From: a virus | Length of the DNA stretch: 32,598 nucleotides | IMG/VR virus record: IMGVR_UViG_3300031707_004040 | Span: 1 to 32,598 of that record | Strand: one strand, 5' to 3' | Shown here: positions 28,608 to 32,598 of the stretch, in pieces | Position numbering within the stretch: the first letter of the stretch is position 1 | Layout: the number at the start of each line of letters is the position of its first letter | Program-made: the position numbers and the translations under genes | The notes under the pieces: model-generated | What the model saw: only the letters and a program-made list of their open reading frames with translations | What the model was told of the DNA's origin: nothing | Database searches by the model: none

Positions 28608-30787
28608 GCGCTCACCCCCTCCACCAGGTGAGCTAGGGCACATCGACAGTTACAGACCTCCGCCGCCGGCGCGCCCGGCGCATTCGGGTACAGCAGACCG
28701 TTGCTGAAGCTCTCATGCAGGCCCCGCATCTCTCCGTCCACCGCCGCATGCGAGTCTCGCACCCGGTCATCGCGAGAGCTGATCCACTCCTTCAGGATGG
28801 TGGCACCCGTCTGCTTCTCGACCTGCAATGCCCCCATGTTGTGGCCGAAGTTCACCGCCGCCCCGGCCTCGGTGCGCGCTATCAGGAAGCTGCGGCTGCG
28901 ATCCATCGCGGTATCGCCCTCTCCCGCCCAGTCCGCGTAGGATGCCCGAATCCGCTTGGCGATGTCGGAGGCCCCTTCGTTCTGTGACAGCCCCTCGGCC
29001 ACGCCCTCGGCTATCGCGTCGCGCGTGGTCTGGCTCATCGCCGTGACCTTCTGCGCCGTCTCTGAGCGGATGAAGTGCTCGACCGCCGGGTCGTCGAAGT
29101 CGAAGGCCCAGGCGCGCTCCTTGCGCTCGAGGTCCTTGCGCTCCAACTCGGGCAACGCTGACTTCGGGATCGCCCTAATGATCCGCCGCCCCTCGAGCGT
29201 CCCGAAGTGGACAATCATCTGCTTGTAGGCTTCCGCCAGCCAGGCCGCCCACTGCGTCTTGTTGCGCTCGATCGCGCCGGTGATCGCCGCCTTCCCCCCA
29301 TCCTCGAAAGCCGCCACCACCGCCTCGCCCTCGGCCGTGAACAGCGTTGAGATCTGCTTGGCGATCCGGCTTTCCCACCGCGCCCTATCATTGTCGAACG
29401 CCTTGTAGTAGGCCGCCTTCTCGTCTGCCGCCATGCCCGACTTCAGTTCAAGTGCTGGCAGAGCGGTCTTCGGTAGCTCGGAGATCGGCGCATAGCCCAG
29501 CGTTGGCGGCTTGCTCCCGCCCCACGGCAGATCCCCGCCCTCGACCTCGCCGAAGCCAAGTTCCAGCCGCTGGTTCACCCCGTTGAAAGGCACCCCCATA
29601 TCCCAGATGCTCTTAGCGGTGGCCACCCGCGCGGCCCACAGTTCCCGCATCGCCGGGACTTGGCTCACATCGTAGCCGATACGCAGCGTCTTCTTGCTCG
29701 CGTCCTTCAATCCCTCGGGATTCCAGTAGGGCGTGAGCCGGAGATCGAGCGCGTCCTGGATGTCATCGCAGGTCGGGATGACGGTATCGGTCCAAAACAA
29801 CTGCCGCGCCGCCGTCAACTCGCTGCCGCCAGCGAGACTGTTGCTGCGGTCCGCCGCCACCAGCACGACGGGCACCCCGAAGACACCGCATATGGTGGCG
29901 ACGTTGAACAAGCGCGACTTCAGGAAGTCCATCTCGACCGGGCTCAGGCTCATCTGTGTGTAGCTGGCGTCGGCGCCCAGTATCCAGGGCAAGTGCGCGT
30001 GCTCGGCCCCCAGATGCTGCTCCTTGACCTGCTCCTGTGCGTCCTCCCACTGCTCAGTCGTGAGCGGGTGCTTGAACGCGAACAGCCCGTCAGTCACCGC
30101 CCGGTTCTGCAGGCTCACTTTGTTCCAGCGCACCGCCTCGACATCGGTATCTACCGTCTGCATCGCCGCCCGCAACGGCGCCAGTCCCCAGAACAGGTCG
30201 CCCGGATCGACGAACATCAGATGGCAGACCTCCTCCGGTGTGAGGTCCTGCTTCTTGCTCCCCATCCGGTACTCGTAGCGCGCCACTTCGAGGCCACTGC
30301 CGGTGGGCACGGGCTTGATCTGGTCGGGCATCAGAGGAACGATGTTCTGCGGGATGCCCGCGCTGTTGCGCTCCAGGTGCCAGAGCGCGTTGCCGCCGAG
30401 GTCCAGATGATAGAGGGTCCGCTCCATCAGGTCCTGCCGGCTCATCTGCGGGTTGGGCCGCGACAGCAGATTGCTCAGCGGGTGCAAGTCATCGCGCTCC
30501 CATTCGTCCTCGCCCACGCGCTGCTCGGCAAACCAGGGCACTGAGGAGATGGCGCTTGCGCGCTTGCGAACACAGGTATAGACCCACTCGCTCGCCTTGA
30601 GCCCGTTCTGGATCGCGTTGGCGGTGCTCCAGTCCGTCCAGATCGGGCGGTTCGCCTGCTGGGGAGTCACGAGGGCGAGCTGCTCGCGGGCCTCGCGCAG
30701 AGCCGCCTTGGCGGCGGCCACGCGCTGCTGTGGCGTGAGCGGCCGGCTCTTGCCCAGCATTCGCTGCAGCGTCTCTGTCAGGCCCAA
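28604..30787 (-). CDS. Portal protein fused to Mu gpF-like minor head domain
   Basis: 727 aa from a TTG (LGLTETLQRMLG), with GAGG upstream. Residues about 30-400 follow the HK97-type portal family (PF04860): SEWVYTCVRKRASAISSVPWF, HPLSNLLSRPNPQMSRQDLMERTLYHLDLGGNALWHLERN, PLRAAMQTVDTDVEAVRWN and VFGVPVVLVAADRSNSLAG. Residues about 560-720 match the phage Mu F-like domain (PF04233): ARTEAGAAVNFGHN, WISSRDDRVRDSHAAVDGE, and the terminal NCRCAL motif. A portal ring of twelve chains is expected at the capsid vertex. The MuF domain is usually a separate minor capsid or ejected protein, so this is a natural fusion. It is followed by the capsule-type transferase with overlapping stop/start. Confidence 0.92.
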   Translation of the reverse strand: MGLTETLQRMLGKSRPLTPQQRVAAAKAALREAREQLALVTPQQANRPIWTDWSTANAIQNGLKASEWVYTCVRKRASAISSVPWFAEQRVGEDEWERDDLHPLSNLLSRPNPQMSRQDLMERTLYHLDLGGNALWHLERNSAGIPQNIVPLMPDQIKPVPTGSGLEVARYEYRMGSKKQDLTPEEVCHLMFVDPGDLFWGLAPLRAAMQTVDTDVEAVRWNKVSLQNRAVTDGLFAFKHPLTTEQWEDAQEQVKEQHLGAEHAHLPWILGADASYTQMSLSPVEMDFLKSRLFNVATICGVFGVPVVLVAADRSNSLAGGSELTAARQLFWTDTVIPTCDDIQDALDLRLTPYWNPEGLKDASKKTLRIGYDVSQVPAMRELWAARVATAKSIWDMGVPFNGVNQRLELGFGEVEGGDLPWGGSKPPTLGYAPISELPKTALPALELKSGMAADEKAAYYKAFDNDRARWESRIAKQISTLFTAEGEAVVAAFEDGGKAAITGAIERNKTQWAAWLAEAYKQMIVHFGTLEGRRIIRAIPKSALPELERKDLERKERAWAFDFDDPAVEHFIRSETAQKVTAMSQTTRDAIAEGVAEGLSQNEGASDIAKRIRASYADWAGEGDTAMDRSRSFLIARTEAGAAVNFGHNMGALQVEKQTGATILKEWISSRDDRVRDSHAAVDGEMRGLHESFSNGLLYPNAPGAPAAEVCNCRCALAHLVEGVSA

Positions 30788-30851
30788 GGTCCCTCACCCA
30801 TTGTCGCCGCCGCCCGTCCAACCAGCAGGCGGCCCAGGCGCTCTCGCAGCC

Positions 30852-31070
30852 TCATGTCCTCACCGTCTCCTGGCGATCCAGAGTCCTGTAGAAGAATGTC
30901 CGTCCACATCGCCGACACCGCCACAGCACGGGCCGGCCAGGGATCCGGTGCAGGCGCCTGGTTATAGGCCCGCTCGTATCGAAGGGATGGCCACAGAGGC
31001 GACAGAGGAAGGCCTGCCAGAGATGCAAGGCGCGGCGAGCAAGGTTCATCTGTCTGCTGCGTACTGCCAA
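30852..31070 (-). CDS. Small zinc-ribbon protein (DUF1660-like)
   Basis: 72 aa from a TTG with AGGGAG six bases upstream; an ATG at 31049 is the alternative start, giving 65 aa. A longer frame from 31136 would run through the terminator hairpin and is unlikely. It has FLCRLCGHPFDT and WRCRRCGRTFFYRT, two C-x2-C pairs about 25 residues apart, which form a zinc ribbon like the small DUF1660 phage proteins. Very basic. It lies just before the portal gene, and a 64-base gap separates them. A nucleic-acid binding role is plausible but unproved. Confidence 0.62.
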   Translation of the reverse strand: MAVRSRQMNLARRALHLWQAFLCRLCGHPFDTSGPITRRLHRIPGRPVLWRCRRCGRTFFYRTLDRQETVRT

Positions 31071-31081
31071 TCCCGTCTCCC

Positions 31082-31171
31082 TGACAAACGAAAAAGGCGA
31101 GCCGGCCTGCGATGTGCAGGTGTCGGCTCGCCTCACTGAGGTCAGTGCCGGGCGAAGTATTCGCTTGTTAG
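31082..31171 (-). promoter_or_regulatory. Structured intergenic element 3 (upstream of zinc-ribbon/portal genes)
   Basis: On the minus strand: AACAAGCGAATACTTCG, CCCGGC, hairpin CACTG...CAGTG (31134-31138 / 31143-31147), the long hairpin at 31095-31133, then TTTTTCGTTTGTC. The spacing ACAA-12-CCCGGC equals that of element 1. Here the closing stem is ACAAGCGAA with TTCGTTTGT (31160-31168 / 31084-31092; one G-U pair), not the GCCCGGCC pair. This occupies the 152-base gap after the 65-aa gene. Confidence 0.55.
31088..31133 (-). terminator. Rho-independent terminator-like hairpin
   Basis: AGGCGAGCCG / CGGCTCGCCT (31095-31104 / 31124-31133) is a perfect 10-bp stem, extended inside by CCTGC / GCAGG. 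On the minus strand it is followed at once by TTTTTCGTTT. This is the best terminator in the window and sits between the small hypothetical genes and the portal operon. Since the head genes lie downstream in the same direction, it may be an attenuator or an antiterminated site. Confidence 0.7.
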
Positions 31172-31222
31172 GCTCTTACCACACTACGCCGGCTTCTTCC
31201 TGCTGTCAATGGGGACCCTACA

Positions 31223-31420
31223 TCAGCTTTGTCCCATGAGCGGTGCCGCCGACTTGCCGAGTCGGTAGACGCTCACGGAATCGCTAGCGTGGCACTCCCG
31301 TGGCTGGCCCTGGTAGAACTTGACGCGCATGGTGAACTCACCATTGCCACCGAGCTTGTCGGCCTCTATCTCCATGGCCTCCAGCAGATCGGCCCAGTGT
31401 TGGTCGCGGGGCTGTCTCAC
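31223..31420 (-). CDS. Small hypothetical protein
   Basis: 65 aa from a GTG with AGGG a few bases upstream. A helix (DLLEAMEIEADKLG) is followed by strands FTMRVKFYQGQPREC and DSVSVYRLG. This helix-then-two-strand pattern with a V.FY.G.P segment is common in small phage proteins; DUF2292-like is a weak guess. It is the last gene before the terminator-like element, so it probably closes the upstream transcript. Confidence 0.6.
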   Translation of the reverse strand: MRQPRDQHWADLLEAMEIEADKLGGNGEFTMRVKFYQGQPRECHASDSVSVYRLGKSAAPLMGQS

Positions 31421-31445
31421 CTATCCCTCGCCATTGTCCGACCCG

Positions 31446-31853
31446 TCAGTCAGAAGCCGGGGCCGCCGGCGTGTCTTCGTGTGTAGCATCCGAGGCTGGG
31501 GTTGGGTCGGTCTGCCCGTCCGCCCTTGCCTCATGCGTTGTGTCGGCCGAAGTGCTCTCGGCGGCCCCGACGACTTGCTCTGTCTCGCTCTCCACGCACC
31601 CGATCCGCTCCAGGAACCGGCGACGGCGCGCGGCCGTGCTCGACCCGTGCTTGCCGAGCTTGGCGACATGCACGCGGCTACCGTTGCTCTGCATCACCCC
31701 GAACCGCACGCCGCGCATGAAGGCCGGCACCTCGTCGGCCCGCATCCTGGCGATCAGCAGCCCCGCCTCGTCATCGCTCAGCGCCACCGCCTCGTACCAG
31801 TCCGGGTCGGAGAGCTTGAGCGCCTGCTTCTCGTCCAGGGTTAGGGTGTGCAT
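31446..31853 (-). CDS. Hypothetical protein with acidic low-complexity tail
   Basis: 135 aa. MHTLTLDEKQALKLSD and the DDEAGLLIARMRADEVPAFMRGVRFGV region are helical. A basic patch SSTAARRRRFLERIG follows, and the last 45 residues are Ser/Thr/Ala/Asp-rich and disordered (ESTSADTTHEARADGQTD). No family is recognised. The ATG overlaps the 3' end of the upstream gene by 13 bases. The middle resembles the globular part of a small regulatory or morphogenetic protein, but nothing firmer can be said. Confidence 0.6.
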   Translation of the reverse strand: MHTLTLDEKQALKLSDPDWYEAVALSDDEAGLLIARMRADEVPAFMRGVRFGVMQSNGSRVHVAKLGKHGSSTAARRRRFLERIGCVESETEQVVGAAESTSADTTHEARADGQTDPTPASDATHEDTPAAPASD

Positions 31854-32110
31854 GATTGCGCCCCGCCTTCGCTCGCCTGCTCTCGCCTCGGAACAATCAG
31901 GAGGCCCCCTAGTCCGTGCGATGGCAACTCATCCAGTTTGTAGGTGATCGTTCCCTTGGCGCAGGGATGGCTGATGATCGTGCCGACGGGCAGCTCAATC
32001 ATCAGCACGTCACATTGCGGACCGCCGATCTTCCTGAACTCATCCAGTATGAGCCGTGCGGGATCGGCACTATGCGCGGGAACCAGATGGCGCGGCTCAA
32101 AAGCACTCAT
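31841..32110 (-). CDS. Hypothetical protein
   Basis: 89 aa beginning MSAFEPRHLVPAHS. DPARLILDEFRKIGG is a helix, followed by CDVLMIELPVGTIISHPCAKGTITYKLDELP strands. Soluble, with three cysteines. The ATG has a good GGAGGAAG eight bases upstream. No known domain. It overlaps the next gene, so the small-gene group at the right edge appears to be one operon. Confidence 0.6.
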   Translation of the reverse strand: MSAFEPRHLVPAHSADPARLILDEFRKIGGPQCDVLMIELPVGTIISHPCAKGTITYKLDELPSHGLGGLLIVPRREQASEGGAQSCTP

Positions 32111-32131
32111 AGACTCTCTTCCTCCACAGCA

Positions 32132-32509
32132 TCAGCATGTGCATCGGCTTGCTCTCCCGCGTCGCCCCGCGGCGATCGCTGCGGCGGAGCCGGGCTCCGA
32201 GCCGATTGCCCACTCCGTCACCTCTCGTGCTAGCATCTGAGCAACAACCTCCCCCATCAGATCCCCCACCAGCCTTTTCGCCCCCTCCTGCACGGCTCGC
32301 TCCGAGCAGTTCCAGCACTCGTCGGGAGGCTGCGGTGAGCCGGGTGTTGCCAACGGTGGGAATGTCACTACCCCTGTCTGTGGGTCAACGCCTACTTCCG
32401 GGCCTAGACCAATGGCCGATCCGTCCGCGAGGGTCTGCGGGGAGCCAGTCTGTGCGACAGCGCGGCGCGACCATATCACTGATCCGGGGCATGGGATCGA
32501 CACGCCCAT
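32132..32509 (-). CDS. Hypothetical protein
   Basis: 125 aa from MGVSIPCPGS. The first 65 residues are Pro/Gly-rich and loop-like; DECWNCSERAVQEGAKRLVGDLMGEVVAQMLAREV forms a long helix after a C-x2-C pair. The frame stays open upstream to the right edge, but codons there lose the G/C-ending bias, so the ATG at 32509 is a sensible start, although its ribosome site is weak. The last 15 residues are Arg/Ala-rich. No family recognised. Confidence 0.5.
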   Translation of the reverse strand: MGVSIPCPGSVIWSRRAVAQTGSPQTLADGSAIGLGPEVGVDPQTGVVTFPPLATPGSPQPPDECWNCSERAVQEGAKRLVGDLMGEVVAQMLAREVTEWAIGSEPGSAAAIAAGRRGRASRCTC

Positions 32510-32523
32510 GTTCAGCGGCTCTA

Positions 32524-32598
32524 CTACCAGCGACCTGGCAGGCGGAACTCGCGGCGGAACAGATGAGCTGACCCGCCCACCAGAAAGAGCATCCCGCA
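32524..32598 (-). CDS. 3' end of an upstream gene (partial)
   Basis: The last 24 codons of a frame entering from the right edge end at TAG (32524-32526), with the ending FRREFRLPGRW. Most codons end in G or C here, unlike in the overlapping frame of the next gene. A terminase large-subunit end would fit the expected gene order before a portal, but the fragment is too short to identify. Confidence 0.35.
   Translation of the reverse strand, partial: CGMLFLVGGSAHLFRREFRLPGRW

Noticed and set aside
30778-30855. 25-codon minus-strand frame between zinc-ribbon and portal genes, with ATGA overlap
   Set aside because: It is too short and Arg/Gly-rich to claim as a gene. It may only couple translation to the TTG start of the portal gene.
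31082-31171. Integron attC-like site: on the minus strand element 3 begins GCCTAACAAGCG, resembling an attC left core
   Set aside because: The opposite end has GTTTGTC rather than the GTTRRRY core, elements 1 and 2 lack the RYYYAAC core, and no integron integrase is visible. The similarity is probably due to the ACAAGCG box.
1-32598. CRISPR arrays, tRNA or rRNA genes, insertion sequences, integrase or att sites
   Set aside because: I looked for direct-repeat arrays, transposase or integrase motifs, tRNA-like arms and rRNA and found none. The only tandem repeats are within the 614-aa gene.

Overview
The window is a compact, high-G+C virion-morphogenesis region of a long-tailed (siphovirus-like) tailed phage or prophage. 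Nearly every gene lies on the minus strand, so the genes read from the right edge to the left. Neighbours are packed stop-on-start (ATGA, GTGA, TGATG, TAGTG), and GTG or TTG starts are common. I see no terminase, integrase, lysis, replication, tRNA or host gene. The host is not identifiable; base composition only says a high-G+C bacterium.

Layout in transcription order. (1) Right edge to 31.2 kb: small hypothetical genes. (2) 31.07-24.2 kb, head: zinc-ribbon gene, portal fused to a Mu-gpF-like domain, capsule-type glycosyltransferase, SAM methyltransferase, HK97 prohead protease, HK97 major capsid protein. (3) 24.1-19.1 kb: tandem SAM methyltransferase, GT4 glycosyltransferase, a 614-aa tandem-repeat protein and two small proteins, one probably a structural/decoration protein. 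(4) 19.1-15.3 kb, neck: gp6-like connector with extra domains, two zinc-finger mini-proteins, head-tail joining protein, gp10-like protein, tail terminator, major tail protein. (5) 15.15-6.4 kb, tail: G/G-T chaperones joined by a -1 frameshift, tape measure, then DUF2460, DUF2163, NlpC/P60 and hub genes, the order found in gene-transfer-agent-like tails. (6) 6.4-1.2 kb: a glycan/radical island with a 974-aa HPr-kinase-like plus three-glycosyltransferase fusion, a radical SAM protein and a SPASM/nucleotidyltransferase protein. (7) Left edge: a lone plus-strand membrane mini-gene, then a tail protein cut by the window edge that looks like the missing second half of the hub.

The unusual content is three separate insertions of sugar- and SAM-chemistry genes between structural genes: portal/protease, capsid/repeat protein, and between the two hub halves. 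All are co-directional and most are translationally coupled to virion genes, so they should be made late with the particle. The simplest hypothesis is a phage-encoded system that modifies a virion protein or surface polypeptide, with the tandem-repeat protein as one candidate acceptor. Modification of a host surface glycan is an alternative.

Three intergenic elements (before the zinc-ribbon/portal genes, before the capsid gene and before the major tail gene) share a layout: an ACAA-(11-12 nt)-CCCGGC box, two hairpins and a T-rich tract. They look like a recurring structured regulatory or processing element of this phage.
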